This document shows, piece after piece, positions 27,609 through 38,258 of a stretch of 64,000 bases of DNA. Position numbers and translations under genes: made by a program. The notes under the pieces are model-generated. The model ran no database searches. It saw nothing but the letters and a program-made list of their open reading frames with translations, and was not told where the DNA came from. The DNA is from JBBRHH01 sp963788015 (GTDB taxonomy: Bacteria > Planctomycetota > Phycisphaerae > Tepidisphaerales > Tepidisphaeraceae): contig CAWBEY010000003.1 of the NCBI GenBank assembly GCA_963788015.1, positions 313,564 to 377,563 on the forward strand, given 5' to 3'. Numbering within the stretch: the first letter of the stretch is position 1; each line of letters opens with the position of its first letter.

Positions 27609-28157
27609 TTATCCGGCGTCTTCGCCGCCGCCGTCCCAGTCGCCTTCGCGGTCGTTGTCGGATTCGAAGTCGCCTTCACCGCCGCCGCCACCTTGTTCGG
27701 AGCCTTGGCCTTGCCTGCCGCCGCCTCCGCCCCCCCCACCGCCGCCGCGGCGTTGTCTGCCGCCGCCACCGCCGCCGCGACGTTCGCCAGGGCCGGTGCG
27801 GGTCATGGATCGGACGAGGCCTTCAAGCATGCGGGAGACCTGGTCGGCGCGATAGGCCAGATCGTCGTAGCCGATGTCGTACTTGAGATCGCGGCAGAGA
27901 ATGAAGTAGTAGCGGAGGGTTTCGAGGGAGGTCTGGGCCATGTTGTAGTAGTGGGCCTTGTTGCGCGAGCCGCGGCGTTTGAAGCCTTCGGCGATGTTGC
28001 GCGGCACTTCGATGGCCGATTTCTCCATCTGGAGGGCGACGCCGTCCTGCTGTTCGGCGGGGACGCGCTGGGTGATTTCGAAAACGCGGAGGACCAGGGC
28101 GTGTGCTTCCTGCCAGACCTTCATTTGTTCAAAGTTGCCGATGCGTTCTTTTTCCAT
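27609..28157 (-). CDS. Four-helix-bundle protein with Gly/Arg-rich tail
   Basis: Residues 1-120 match the four-helix bundle/23S rRNA intervening-sequence protein family: FEQMKVWQEAHALVLRVFEI, KSAIEVPRNIAEGFKRRGS and YNMAQTSLETLRYYFILCRD. Function of the family is unknown. Residues 124-182 are an unusual low-complexity tail, first RGG-like (RRGGGGGGRQRRGGGG) then acidic (GDFESDNDREGDWDGG). GAGGT lies 6 bases before the ATG. Because frames break often in G-runs in this assembly, the exact tail length is less certain than its composition. Confidence 0.85.
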   Translation of the reverse strand: MEKERIGNFEQMKVWQEAHALVLRVFEITQRVPAEQQDGVALQMEKSAIEVPRNIAEGFKRRGSRNKAHYYNMAQTSLETLRYYFILCRDLKYDIGYDDLAYRADQVSRMLEGLVRSMTRTGPGERRGGGGGGRQRRGGGGGGGGGGRQGQGSEQGGGGGEGDFESDNDREGDWDGGGEDAG

Positions 28158-28267
28158 GGGTGACCTCGTTGGGCGTTAAGGGCAAAGGCGCTGAGCCAGA
28201 TGGCCGCGCCGGGGTGCAAGGGTAATCGCCGGGGCTTGTGGGCCGGCGATGTTTGACGACCTTCTTA

Positions 28268-28300
28268 TCGCGCGGCGTCCGCTTTCGGAACGCCGCGCGA
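28268..28300 (-). terminator. Strong hairpin between two minus-strand genes
   Basis: Perfect 11-bp stem TCGCGCGGCGT / ACGCCGCGCGA with an 11-base loop, 80 bp downstream of the beta-helix-like gene (ends 28381). No T-run follows on the minus strand, so this is a likely but not textbook intrinsic terminator. Confidence 0.5.
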
Positions 28301-28380
28301 TGGGGAGGTATGTTAGCGAGTGTGGGGTTTTGAGCAAACTGGGAGGGCGCGGAAAACGGCCGTGGTGATGGCGGGGGGCA

Positions 28381-29052
28381 TTAGTTGAGGTAGACGAATC
28401 GCGCGCCGCTTCGGCCGGCGGGGTTGGGGACGTCGGCGGTGCGGAGGCCGGGGGAGTTTTTGATATAGACGGTGCCGATGGCGCCGGGGCGGCCCATGAT
28501 GGCGATGCTCATGTTGGGGCAATCGTCGATGGTGATGGTGCCGATGTGTCCGGTGTGCATGCTGCTGATTTGGAGGGAGACGGTGGTGTTTCTGACGCGC
28601 AGGTGGGTGAGGCTGATGTGATCGAAGTTGCCATCCTGGATCATCAGCGGAATGCCGACGCCGTCGTGCATATCGATATTTTCGACGCGAAGCGAGATGG
28701 GGACGTCCTGCCAGTTACCGCCGCCGACGACCTGGATGAAATCGGTGTGAATGCCGGCGGTTCGGCGGACGTCGGAGATTTCGCAGTCGGCGATTTTGAT
28801 GCTGCGGAAGGCCCAGTACTGCCCGTTGGGCAGGCGGGTTGCACCGACGGCGATGCCTTTCTGGTTGATGGGCAGATTGGATATTCGCAGGTCCATGATG
28901 GCCAGGTGTTTGTCGAGCGGGGACATTGGGCGATGCGAAATCTGCTGATGGACGACGCGCTTGTGGCCGGCGATGCCGGCACGGGCGCTGGTACACAAAA
29001 TGGTTGGGATTAAGAGTGTTGCGATATAGGGGGAGAGCTTTTGAAATATCAT
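28381..29052 (-). CDS. Secreted beta-helix-like protein
   Basis: 223 residues. Signal peptide MIFQKLSPYIATLLIPTILC, cleavage near SARA. The rest has short repeated beta-strands with polar turns (DLRISNLPINQKGIAV, SIKIADCEISDVR, RVENIDMHDGVGIPLMIQDG, TITIDDCPNMSIAIM), typical of right-handed parallel beta-helices. No catalytic motif. The start at 29052 is inferred from the signal peptide; the frame is open to 29130. Confidence 0.7.
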   Translation of the reverse strand: MIFQKLSPYIATLLIPTILCTSARAGIAGHKRVVHQQISHRPMSPLDKHLAIMDLRISNLPINQKGIAVGATRLPNGQYWAFRSIKIADCEISDVRRTAGIHTDFIQVVGGGNWQDVPISLRVENIDMHDGVGIPLMIQDGNFDHISLTHLRVRNTTVSLQISSMHTGHIGTITIDDCPNMSIAIMGRPGAIGTVYIKNSPGLRTADVPNPAGRSGARFVYLN

Positions 29053-29415
29053 GATGAGTTCCGATGCGACGACGATGGACAGACCCTCCTCGATGCCCGT
29101 GCGACAAGCGCGGGCTCGTAAGCCTTCCACTGAGTTTCGATCAACGAGATCATGCGGCGGAAAAGGAATTTCCGCACCGCGTCAGGCCTTCTTCCCGTAG
29201 CCTGACCAGGGTCACTGTGTGACAGCAACAACCCTGGCTTGGGCGTGGCGGCGGCACATGCCTGTGCCGGGCGCGATCAATCCTGGTTGAATCTCATTAG
29301 TCCAGGCACTCATAGCCAAAGCGCCTGCGGGAGCGAGAAAAGTAACCCGCCCCGTTTTGATGTCAATGGGGAAACGCGTCGGTTTCTTGTCAACTTGAGG
29401 CCGCTGGGGGGGGTT
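29053..29415. other. Intergenic region, no gene seen
   Basis: 360 bp without a credible gene. It holds a weak hairpin (GTCAGG / CCTGAC near 29183-29208) on the leader side of the beta-helix-like gene. No RNA family recognised. Confidence 0.5.
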
Positions 29416-30341
29416 TCAGTGGGAGGTGGCGGGGGTTTGCATTGGGGATGCTTCGTACCATTGCTCCACTGGGCTGCCGCGGCCGCAGTCGATGCAGTGG
29501 GCGATTTGAGAGCGGGCACCGCAGGCGAGGCATGTGCCGCCGAGGGCGAAGGCGTCGATGGGCCGGCCACAGGTGCAGCGCCAATATTGGCCGATGGGTG
29601 CGTGGGCGAGGCAGGATGGGCAGCGAACGTGGCTGTATCTGGGCAGCGCCTGCACGACGCTGATCATGCGGGCGTTTTGGAAACCCTTCCAGGCCTGCAT
29701 TCCGGCGAAGATGGCCATCAGGCCGATCCACCAGCTTTGGATGTAGACGGCAAGTGCGATGAGGCCGGCCGCGCCGATCAGGCCGATGACGGCGGCGATG
29801 GAAAGGCTGCGGGCCTTGCCGATGACGAACCAGAGAAGCGAGCGGAGAATCTGCCCGCCGTCGAGCGGGTAGATCGGGAGCATGTTGAAGATCAACAGGC
29901 CGAGATTGATTGGCGCATGGTGTAGACGAACTTGACGGCGTCGGTGCTGATGATGCCGGCGCGAAACAGGTCCCGCGCCAGGTGAGCGGCGAAGTAGGTG
30001 ACGGGGACGAGCAGCACATTGACGAGTGGTCCGGCGGCGATGCTCCAGAGGGTTGGGCCGGGCCGGGAGGGCGGATCGACGAAGGCGACGCCGCCGAGGG
30101 GCCAGAGGACGATGCGGTTGGCGCGGCCGCCGACGGAGCGGCAGGCGAGGGCGTGGCCGAACTCGTGCAGGAGCACGATGCTGAAGAGGGCGAGCAGCTC
30201 CCAGATGCTCCAGATCAGGGAGCTATATTGGTCGCGCCCGGCCTGGACCAGATACACGGCGGCCAGGATCCACCAGGGATCGAGAGAGACTTCGATGCCG
30301 AACGCTTTGAAGAGGCGAAAGCCGCCGCGACGACTGAACAT
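29416..30341 (-). CDS. Site-2 protease family membrane metalloprotease, frameshifted
   Basis: M50-type intramembrane protease. The N-terminal part reads FKAFGIEVSLDPWWILAAV, the zinc motif is VLLHEFGHALACRSVGG, followed by GGVAFVDPPSRPG and GPLVNVLL. After a break near 29920 it resumes as APINLGLLIFNMLPIYPLDGG with the second metal-ligand motif (NMLP.YPLDGGQ). The C-terminal 70 residues form a zinc-ribbon-like domain with six Cys (CPSCLAH, CTCGRP, CLACGAR, CIDCGRG), an unusual addition for this family. It probably cleaves membrane regulators; target unknown. Confidence 0.88.
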
Positions 30342-30436
30342 ATTGCACTTTCATAGATCGCCAGGAACGCACACGTGAAACGTTCCCTCATTATTCGCTG
30401 CCTGCGGGTTTTTCTCCATGGGAAAGGGGCGCGCAG

Positions 30437-30466
30437 AAAAATGGGCCTTGCCCGAAGGCAGGCCCA
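30437..30466 (-). terminator. Intrinsic terminator of the HTH-receiver gene
   Basis: On the minus strand the hairpin TGGGCCTGCC...GGCAAGGCCCA is followed by five T. It lies 48 bp downstream of the stop at 30514. Stem of about 10 bp with one bulge. Confidence 0.75.
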
Positions 30467-30513
30467 CTCGCATCCGATTTGATTGACTGCTCTGCTGATT
30501 AGTGCTTAAGCGT

Positions 30514-31096
30514 TTAATACACAACCGCCATGGAGTCTTCGATGGCTTCGATGACCTGGCGCACGTGGAATGGCTTTTTGAGAAATTCGTCGAAGCCGTC
30601 GGCGAGTAATCCCTTGGCCTCTTCATCCGTCATTTTTCCGCTCATGGCGATGAGCTTGGTGAGTTGGAGGTCGGGGTTGGCCTTGACCTGCCGGGCGACG
30701 ATTCGGCCGTCGATGTCGGAGAGGTGCATGTCCAGCAGGATGACGTGCGGGCGGAATCGCTCGGCCGTGATGCCGGCCTCGAAGCCGCCCTTGGCCACTT
30801 CCACTTCGTACTTGGCTTCGCCTTCGAGGATTTTTTCGAGCACCTCGACGATGTCTTGTTCGTCGTCAACGATCAGGACGCGCATGGCAGCCGGTCATCA
30901 GGCCGTTGAGCGGCATGCCGTGCTGCTTCATGAAGCGGATGAGCTGGTTGAGTGGAATGCGGCGGTCTTTGCTGCCGGGGATTCGGTAGCCGCGCAGGGC
31001 GCCGGAATCGAACCATTTGCTGACGGTTCGGGGGGCCACGTTACAGACTTTGGCGACTTCGCCGGTGGTCAGGACATCTTTTACTTTGGTGCTCAT
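30514..31096 (-). CDS. HTH (excisionase/MerR-like) fused to response-regulator receiver, frameshifted
   Basis: The N-terminal 70 residues are a helix-turn-helix of the excisionase/MerR type: DVLTTGEVAKVCNVAPRTVS, KWFDSGALRGYRIPGSKDRR and IPLNQLIRFMKQHGMPL. The next frame is a receiver domain: RVLIVDDEQDIVEVLEKIL, the phospho-Asp in VILLDMHLSD, and the Lys in LKKPFHV. The two overlap by 20 bp and the junction (LMTGCH, then RVLIVDD) fuses cleanly if one base is added near 30885. I therefore read one protein of about 193 residues with the DNA-binding domain first, the reverse of most response regulators. A kinase partner is not adjacent. Confidence 0.8.
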
Positions 31097-31289
31097 CACA
31101 AAATTCTCCCTCTCTCCGGCATCATTAGGCCGATAAACCACTGCGCCCTCGTCTTGCGCACATCGGCGTTTAGCTGGCCGACACCTCCTATATCGACCCA
31201 CCGCCCGCGACCTTTAGTGCAGTTGCGCAGTTTCTGCGGCATAAAACAAAAGTACTGAAAATGAGGGGAGTTATCAGACGGGGCGGGCG

Positions 31290-31322
31290 AAAAAAACCGG
31301 CGCCATCAGGAGGTGGCGCCGG
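31290..31322 (-). terminator. Intrinsic terminator of the S53 peptidase gene
   Basis: CCGGCGCCA / TGGCGCCGG, a perfect 9-bp stem with an 8-base loop, followed on the minus strand by seven T. Located 28 bp downstream of the stop at 31350. The 31097-31289 stretch between it and the next gene is non-coding. Confidence 0.85.
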
Positions 31323-31349
31323 GCTCGTGATTGTTGAAGCAGAAGAACG

Positions 31350-34300
31350 TCATGCGGGCGTGAAGGTCAGCCTGTTGACGTTTCCGACATAGCCCAGCGA
31401 GGTGTTCTGGTCGAACATCACCTTCAGCACGTGCTGGCCCTGCGGAAGAGTGATCCCATTGATGGCCACCGTCTGCCAATTCGTCCAGGCGCCGGTGGTG
31501 GGTAACGTGATTGCGGCGGTGACTTGTGTGCCTGTTTCGGTTTCGATGTGCATCTTGGCGCCAGCGGAAGGCGAGGCATAGCGGATACCGAGGTTGTAGG
31601 TGCCGCCTTGTGCGACGTTGACGGTGTATTTCAGCCATTCACCAGCCTTCACATAGGAGAGGTCAAAACCAGATCCGCCATCGGTGTTGGCCTCGATGTC
31701 AACCCCTGGGGCGGTGCTGGAGCGATAGGTTGCACCGCCTTGATTGGTTGTGTCGCTGTCGTGGTAGGCGACATTTTCGCCGCCGTTGTCGAAGTTTTCG
31801 GCTTCGAGGCTGCTGGTGCCGACGGACGTAACGGCGAAGGGGGTGTTGGCATTGGGGAAGGGCGTTCCGCCGTAGGCCGGTGGCGGAGGCGGGCTTGGCG
31901 GAACGCCTACCGGGGTGAAGGAGACATAGTTGAGGTTGCCGACGAAACCGGTCGAGGCGGCGGCGTTATCGAAGGAGATCTTCAGAGTGTGCTGGCCAGT
32001 TGTCAGGGCCACGTTGTTCAAGGCGACGGTCTGCCAACTGGCAAAGCCCGCGGAAGGGGCGTTGACCGAACCGACGCTTTGGCCATCCACCTCCATGTGG
32101 AGCGTGCCGCCCGCGGCCGAGTTGGCCAGGCGGAAACCCAGGTTGTAGTTGCCGCTCTGCACGACATTGACCATGTACTTCAGGTACTCGGTGGATCGGG
32201 TGTAGCCAACGTCGTATCCGCCTCCGGTGTCGCCGCTGGTTTCAATGTCCACGTTGTCCGTGCGGTAGGCTCCGCCCGCATTGCCGGCGGAGGTATCGTG
32301 GTAAGCAACGCCTTCGCCGCCGGTGTCGTAGTTCTCGGCCTGCAGCGTGCTCGAACCGCTGGAGGTGATCTGGAAGCGCGTGTTGGGATCTGGATAGGGC
32401 GCTTCCGTGGGAGGTGGGGGCGGAGGGGGCGGAGGCGGGGGAGGGCTTGGCGGAACGCCTACCGGGGTGAAGGAGACATAGTTGAGGTTGCCGACGAAAC
32501 CGGTCGAGGCGGCGGCGTTATCGAAGGAGATCTTCAGAGTGTGCTGGCCAGTGGTCAGGGCCACGTTGTTCAAGGCGACGGTCTGCCAACTGGCAAAGCC
32601 CGCGGAAGGGGCGTTGACCGAACCGACGCTTTGGCCATCCACCTCCATGTGGAGCGTGCCGCCCGCGGCGGAGTTGGCCAGGCGGAAGCCAAGGTTGTAG
32701 TTGCCGCCCTGCACGACGTTGACCATGTACTTCAGGTACTCGGTGGATCGGGTGTAGCCGATGTCGTATCCGCCTCCGGTGTCGCCGCTGGTTTCAATGT
32801 CCACGTTGTCCGTGCGGTAGGCTCCGCCCGCATTGCCGGCGGAGGTATCGTGGTAAGCAACGCCTTCGCCGCCGGTGTCATAGTTCTCGGCCTGCAGCGT
32901 GCTCGAACCGCTGGAGGTGATCTGGAAGCGCGTGTTGGGATCTGGATAAGGCGCTTCTGAGGTAGGTGGCGGCGGAGGGACTGGCGGAACACCAGCGGGC
33001 GTGAAGGAGACGTAGTTGAGGTTACCGATGTAGCCGGTACTGCTGCCATTGCTGTCGAATGCGAGTCGCAGAACATGTTGACCCACTGGCAGATTGACGC
33101 CATTGACGGTTACGGTCTGCCATGTCGCCCAGCCATTGGTGTTGGGGACGGTTACGTTGCCAGTGATAGAGGTCGGGCTGCCATCGAGTTCCATGTGCAT
33201 CGTTCCGCCGGTGCCCAATGATGCCACGCGGAATCCGAGGTTGTAGGCTCGCGCCTGGGAGACGTTTAGGGTGTATTTCAGCCATTCACCGGCTTTGGCG
33301 TAGCCGACGCCCAGGCCGGTCGATCCATCGGTGATGGAGGAAATGTCGACGCCGGGGGCGGTGGCCGCTCGATAGTTGTTTCCGCCTTGATTGACGTTGT
33401 CGGTGTCGTGGTAGGCGACTCCCTCGCCGCCGTTGTCGAAATTTTCGACGTCAATGGTTGTGGTGGCCGTGCTGGAGATGGTGGGGGCGACACCATTGGG
33501 AAATGGGGTTGAGGCGCTGTTTTTCTGTTCCGAGAGTGAGAGATGAACGTTGCCGTCGGATACGTCACCGATGCTGTCGTTGTAGCCGTCGACGGCGATC
33601 TGATAGGTGATGCCGGCGGTGGCATTGAAGGTGACCTGGCTCTGGAGGGTGCTGTTGAAATCGTCGTTGGAGGCAACGCCGGCAAGGGCGCCGACGCTGG
33701 ACCCGGTATAGACGCCCAGCAGCGTGTCAAAGTCACTCTGGGCCGTCGAAATCGTGGCCGTACCGGACTTGGATGGTGTCCAGGAATACCAGACGGATTC
33801 GCCGCCATCGTTTGCGGCGTGTAGAGGTTCGCCGCGCTCGACGCTCCCGTTGAAGTTGAAGCCGGTCAGGGTGGCGGTTTCGGTTGTGGGAGTTGAGGTG
33901 GTGACGATGGTGGTGCTGTTGACGAAGTTGTCATTGGACGGAACAGCATTGGTTCGAATGGTGCTGACGGTGGAGACGACGCTGCTGGAATTTCCGTTGC
34001 CGTCGTCTGCGACGGCGTAGAAGGTGTAGTTGCCGGGGGAAAGGCTGGAGGTGGGCGCGCTGACTGAATAGCCGCCAAAGTCGTCGGGGTTGGAATCAGC
34101 GGCGATGAGCGTGTCGGAGCCCGGTTGAAGTCCGGGTTGGTTGTTGGATTCGCGATAGAAGCTGACGGTTTGCACGGCCCCCTGGACGCCTCCCACGCTG
34201 AGTGTTACATCGTTGCCTTGTTTGGATGGGTTGGGACTGACGGTTAGAAAGTCCAGCGAGACGGGGACAGACTGGTCGAGCGACAGGGAAATGTTGCCGG

Positions 34301-36297
34301 TGGCGCCGTAAAAACCATCGACGGCTATATTATATTGCTGTCCGGCGACCGCGGAGAACGAGACCGAACTTTGCACGCCTTGTGAGTCGTCATCGTTTGA
34401 CGCGACTTCGGTAAGCGATGTGACGTCGCCACCGGTGTAAACGCCGAGCGTCGTGTCGAAGTTGCTTCCGTCAGTTGAAATAGTCACAGGGCCTGACTGC
34501 TGTGGGGTCCAAGTCCACCATACTGAAGCGCCGCCCGTGTTGCCGGCGTGATTGGGTTCGCCGGTTTCCTTGGTGGCGTTGGTGTTGTAGCCGAAGTCGG
34601 ACCCGGTTTCCGATCCTGGCTGGACATCGGTGTACAGGTAGTAGGCGTTCGCAAAGTCGTTATTGCCCGGCGCGGCGGTATGTGCCGCCTGGAGTTGGCT
34701 GGACTGTGAGACAAGCGTGCTGGTATGTCCAAGACCGTCAGTGGCCTGGGCTGAGAAGGTCAAGGTGCCGGTACTCAGCCCCGTTGTATCGAAATTGGCG
34801 GTAAAGCCGTCGCTGCCATCTGTATCGGTGCTGATGAGGGTATGCCCGCCGCCGGTATCGTTGTAGAAGGAGACGCTGGTGACCGGACCAGCGACACTGT
34901 TAGCCGTGAGGTTGAGAGTGTCGCCGACGGTGGCCGGGTCAGGATCGACGGAAAGGGAGTCGATGCTGAGGGTTGTGTTGACAAGATCAGGAACCAGGAG
35001 GTTGGCAATGGGGGTTCCGCGACCGGTAACAAGATCGTATCCGGGGCCGGCTTGATTGCCGTTATTGCCGCTGGTGATGTCGTGAAAATCCCCGGTCGGC
35101 AATTGATAAATTTTCGGAAGGGTTTGCGATACCCCGTCAAGGTTTCCGAGGCCCGCGCGGGTACGGCCCTGGTTGGCGATGGCGATGAGGCCCGCCCAGG
35201 AAGGTGCGGAGAAACTAGTGCCATGGACGCCTACCCATGGAGTACTGGCGGAGTTGTTGTAGGTGTCATAAATGGCAACGCCTTCGCCTCCATTGAAGGC
35301 GACGTCAGGTCCGCTGCGATGGGTGGGATCAGGGGATCCGGTTTGCCAGCCTGGCTTGGATTCAAAAGTACTGACGCTGCCGCCGCTGCCGCTCCAGCCG
35401 TCTTCACTGCCGTAGCTGTTTCCGTTGAGGAAAAGGTTTGTCCCTCCGACGGCGAGCACGTTTGGGGACAGCGATGGAAATTCGGCCGGCACCCGGCGTC
35501 GCCAGTGGACGCTACGAAGGTGACGCCGGTGTGACCGGAAGGGGTGGCGAATGTTGGATCGTAAGCTGTTTGTCCCGAAAATTCGCCTGAACCGAAGCTC
35601 ATTGAAACGACGGAGACGCCTGCTTGATTACGGGCATAGTTAGCTCCGGCATACAGGTCGGAACCGAAGTTGGAATTAGCCTCGACAAGGAGGATATACT
35701 TGCGCCCGGCGCGACGGCATGGGCCCATTCCACGTCAAGGGCTATCTCTTCTTCCCAATTATCGCCGCCGGGTCCGATCTTAGGATCTTTGATTGGATAA
35801 TTGGTGCTGCCATCCTGAGCAACCCGACGAAAACTGGGAGGGGCGGCAATGCCGAAAGCCTGATCGAAATGCTGTAAATCGGATGCAATATTTGGGTCAT
35901 CGTAAGCGTCGACGATAGCAATGGTTTGGCCGGTGCCGTCACCCGTCACGCCGCCACTGAAGCTGATGCGGTCAATGCCATAGGCTTGTCGAATCTGATT
36001 AGGTACGAACCCAGCAAAGTTGGGGTTGCTGGTTGATGAATGGCTTGTCTCGAGGGGGTGCGTCGCTCCCTTTTGAAGCGAACTACCTTGTAAACCTGGA
36101 AGCAAGACCCGTGGCACATGCGGCGATGCGCTGAGAAAGACGCGCGGTTCGAGAAACTCGATAGCATTGCGCAGTATCGATGCGGTCGATGCCCGTCGCG
36201 CAGCGCGCAGGACAGAGCCATGCGGCTTCGAAAAACGCTGGAAGAACGAATCTTCATGATCGACCCCTGCGAAGTGGCCGCCCACAGAATGAGCCAT
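31350..36297 (-). CDS. S53 (sedolisin) peptidase with PPC-like and CBM6-like domains, frameshifted
   Basis: About 1645 residues after repair. N-terminus: LEPRVFLSA (residues 49-57), the LEPR-XLL motif. Peptidase: catalytic Glu and Asp in EEEIALDVEWAHA, oxyanion Asp in VASTGDAG, nucleophile Ser in GTSFSAPSWAG, and FHDITSGNN, the Ca-site region of S53. Then two blocks of Ig-like plus PPC-like domains (NNDFANAYYL..., NDNFVNST...), then four CBM6-like modules (FDNGGEGVAYHD, YDTGGEGVAYHD twice, FDNGGENVAYHD) linked by Pro-rich stretches. Two central CBM modules are near-identical. Breaks near 35705 and 35490. No propeptide domain of the usual S53 type is evident. The frame is open to 36372 (GTG); 36297 is a choice. 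Confidence 0.88.
31891..32406 (-). repeat. Copy 1 of a 516-bp in-gene duplication
   Basis: This CBM6-like module and its linker recur nearly base for base 552 bp further along (32443-32958). Differences are scattered and few (for example GTTGTCAGG against GTGGTCAGG, and GTGGGAGG against TGAGGTAGG at the linker). 552 bp is 184 codons, so the frame is kept. Confidence 0.9.
32443..32958 (-). repeat. Copy 2 of a 516-bp in-gene duplication
   Basis: Near-identical partner of 31891-32406, offset 552 bp, inside the S53 peptidase gene. The high identity implies a recent duplication or gene conversion; it also makes this gene prone to misassembly. Confidence 0.9.
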
Positions 36298-36628
36298 GGC
36301 TTGACGGCGGCTATCAAAGCCAGGGTCGGCGGAGGACAACCTCACGCCAGTTTTTCTGTTATTTTGGAACACACTGAAATGGAATTGCCCTGACGCCTGA
36401 TTACGGACTCCTATTCCGTCCCGACCTTTTAACTCTCAAATGATCTCGATCCGTTTGCAGCTTTCAATGGCGATCCACAGTAAAGCTGGCTGAACTTTGC
36501 GGACTTTAACGACGTCAAAAAACCGAGTCAAGAAAAAAATAGCAATTCCCAATTACCTCATCGGGGCGGGTTGGCATCGAGACTTCGCGTTGACCTTGCC
36601 TCCTGAGGGCCGCACAATCACGCCTCCC
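36298..36628. other. Divergent intergenic region
   Basis: About 330 bp between the divergent S53 peptidase and glycosyltransferase genes. It is the most AT-rich stretch nearby and should hold both promoters; no boxes can be assigned with confidence. Confidence 0.45.
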
Positions 36629-37880
36629 ATGCATGTGCTTTATGTCCACCAGAATTTTCCGGCGCAGTTTGGGCACATTGCCCGGCATCTTGTGAAGAAT
36701 CGGGGGTGGGAGTGTACGTTTGTCAGCCAGACGCCGGCGGGGCGGGTGGAGGGCATTGAGAAGATACAGTACAAGCTGGCCGGCGGCGCGACCAAGCAGA
36801 ACCACTATTGCACGCGCACCTTTGAGAACGCCGTCTGGCACACGGACGCGGTGTATAAAGCCCTGAAAGCCCGGCGGGACGTGAAGCCGGATCTGATTGT
36901 CGGCCACAGTGGCTTTGGCAGCACGCTGTTTCTTCGCGAGCTGTATGGGGATGTGCCGATCGTTAACTTTTTCGAGTTCTACTACCGCGCCGCACGACGC
37001 CGACAGCGACATGGATTTTCGCAAGGATCTGGGCTGGGGCACGCCGGAGATCAATTATCTGCGCTCCTACTGCCGCAATGCGATGATCCTGCTGGATTTT
37101 CAGAACTGCAAAGCTGCGTATACGCCCACCGAGTTTCAGAAGTCGCGTTTCCCCGCAGAGTATCAATCGCGCCTGCAGGTGATCTTTGATGGGGTGGATC
37201 GGGCGGTGTATCACGGGCACGAGGAGTCGCTTCGGCCGGCGCCGGATCAGCGCGGCGGCCGCACCATCATGGGTCGGTCGGTGCCGGCCGACACGCGGAT
37301 CGTCACGTATGTGAGCCGGGGTTTTGAGAGCATGCGGGGCTTCGACATTTTTATGCGGGTGGCCAGGCGCATCGCTGAAGAATATCCCAACGTGGTGTTC
37401 TTTGTGGTTGGGGAGGACAAGGTTTCGTATGGCGGCGACACCAACCACACCGGGCCGGGGGTGAGCTTTAAGCAGTGGGTGTTGTCGCGTGAGGAGTTTG
37501 ATCTGTCGCGGTTTGTTTTTACCGGCCGGCTCTCCACGACGCAGTTGTCGCGGCTGCTGGCGACGACCGATCTGCACATTTATCTCACCGTGCCGTTTGT
37601 CCTGTCGTGGAGCATGATGGATGCCTTGAGCTGCGGGGCGGTTGTGCTGGGGTCGGCGACCAAGCCCGTGATGGAGATGATCCGCGATGGGGAGAATGGA
37701 CTGCTGGCCGATTTTTTTGACGTGGAAGAGTTTGCGCGGAAGGCGGTGGGGGCGATCCGCGATCCAGGGTCGATGCGGCCGCTGGCGCGGGCGGCCGAGA
37801 AGATGATCCAGGAGCGCTACAGCCTGGAGGCAGTGTTGCCGCGCATGCTCGCACTGTATGAAAAGGCGGCGGCCGGATAA
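36629..37880 (+). CDS. Group 4 glycosyltransferase, frameshifted
   Basis: About 417 residues, GT4/GT-B fold. N-terminal: MHVLYVHQNFPAQFGHIARH and LIVGHSGFGSTLFLRELYGD. After a one-base break near 36985 (FFEFYYR, then HDADSDMDF) the C-terminal nucleotide-sugar domain reads VSRGFESMRGFDIFMRVAR, FTGRLSTTQLSRLLATTDLH and MDALSCGAVVLGSATKPVMEM with the acidic donor-binding Glu. Likely a cell-envelope or exopolysaccharide glycosyltransferase. ATG 36629 begins the recognisable family start. Not in an operon with other sugar genes. Confidence 0.88.
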
Positions 37881-37912
37881 TTGGGGGATAATTGGGGTAG
37901 CGAGGCGGGCAC

Positions 37913-37982
37913 AAAAAAAAAGCCGTCGAGGGGTTTGGGGGAGGTGGGGGGGGAACCTCGGCCCAAGGGGACCCTCGACAGC
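37913..37982 (-). terminator. Long structured hairpin with nine T on the minus strand
   Basis: Outer stem GCCGTCGAGGG (37922-37932) with CCCTCGACAGC (37972-37982), one mismatch, and an inner stem TTGGG..AGGT / ACCT..CCCAA around a G7 loop. On the minus strand it is followed directly by nine T, the hallmark of an intrinsic terminator. No minus-strand gene reaches it, so it either terminates an unannotated RNA or acts on the glycosyltransferase transcript from the other side. The rest of 37881-38258 is the non-coding leader of the FG-GAP gene. Confidence 0.6.
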
Positions 37983-38258
37983 ATAACTGTGTCTTTGATT
38001 ACTCTACAACGGGAGCAATGGGAAATCCAGTGGGGAGAGCGGGGATTTGCTTGCGCTGCTCACGCTTGATGGGAAGTGTTTAAAAGCGGCATGGATGGAA
38101 GCTCGATTTGCCTGACTGCATTCTTTGCAGGACCCGCCCACAGTCGAAGGCAACTCCTATTTTGGTTCCCGGTGCAGGCAACGTTGCCGACCACCGAGCA
38201 AGAGACCGGCCCGGAAGCAAATTTTTTTGCGATCCGGAAAACCATCAAGGAGCACGTG

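Noticed and set aside
31524..32960. 478-codon plus-strand open frame over the S53 gene
   Set aside because: Shadow of the duplicated CBM6 modules on the minus strand; its internal repeats simply mirror that duplication.
36497..36628. Extended N-terminus of the glycosyltransferase
   Set aside because: The 44 extra residues (MRTLTTSKNRVKKKIAIPNY and on) have no family counterpart; MHVLYVHQNFPAQF is the usual GT4 start.
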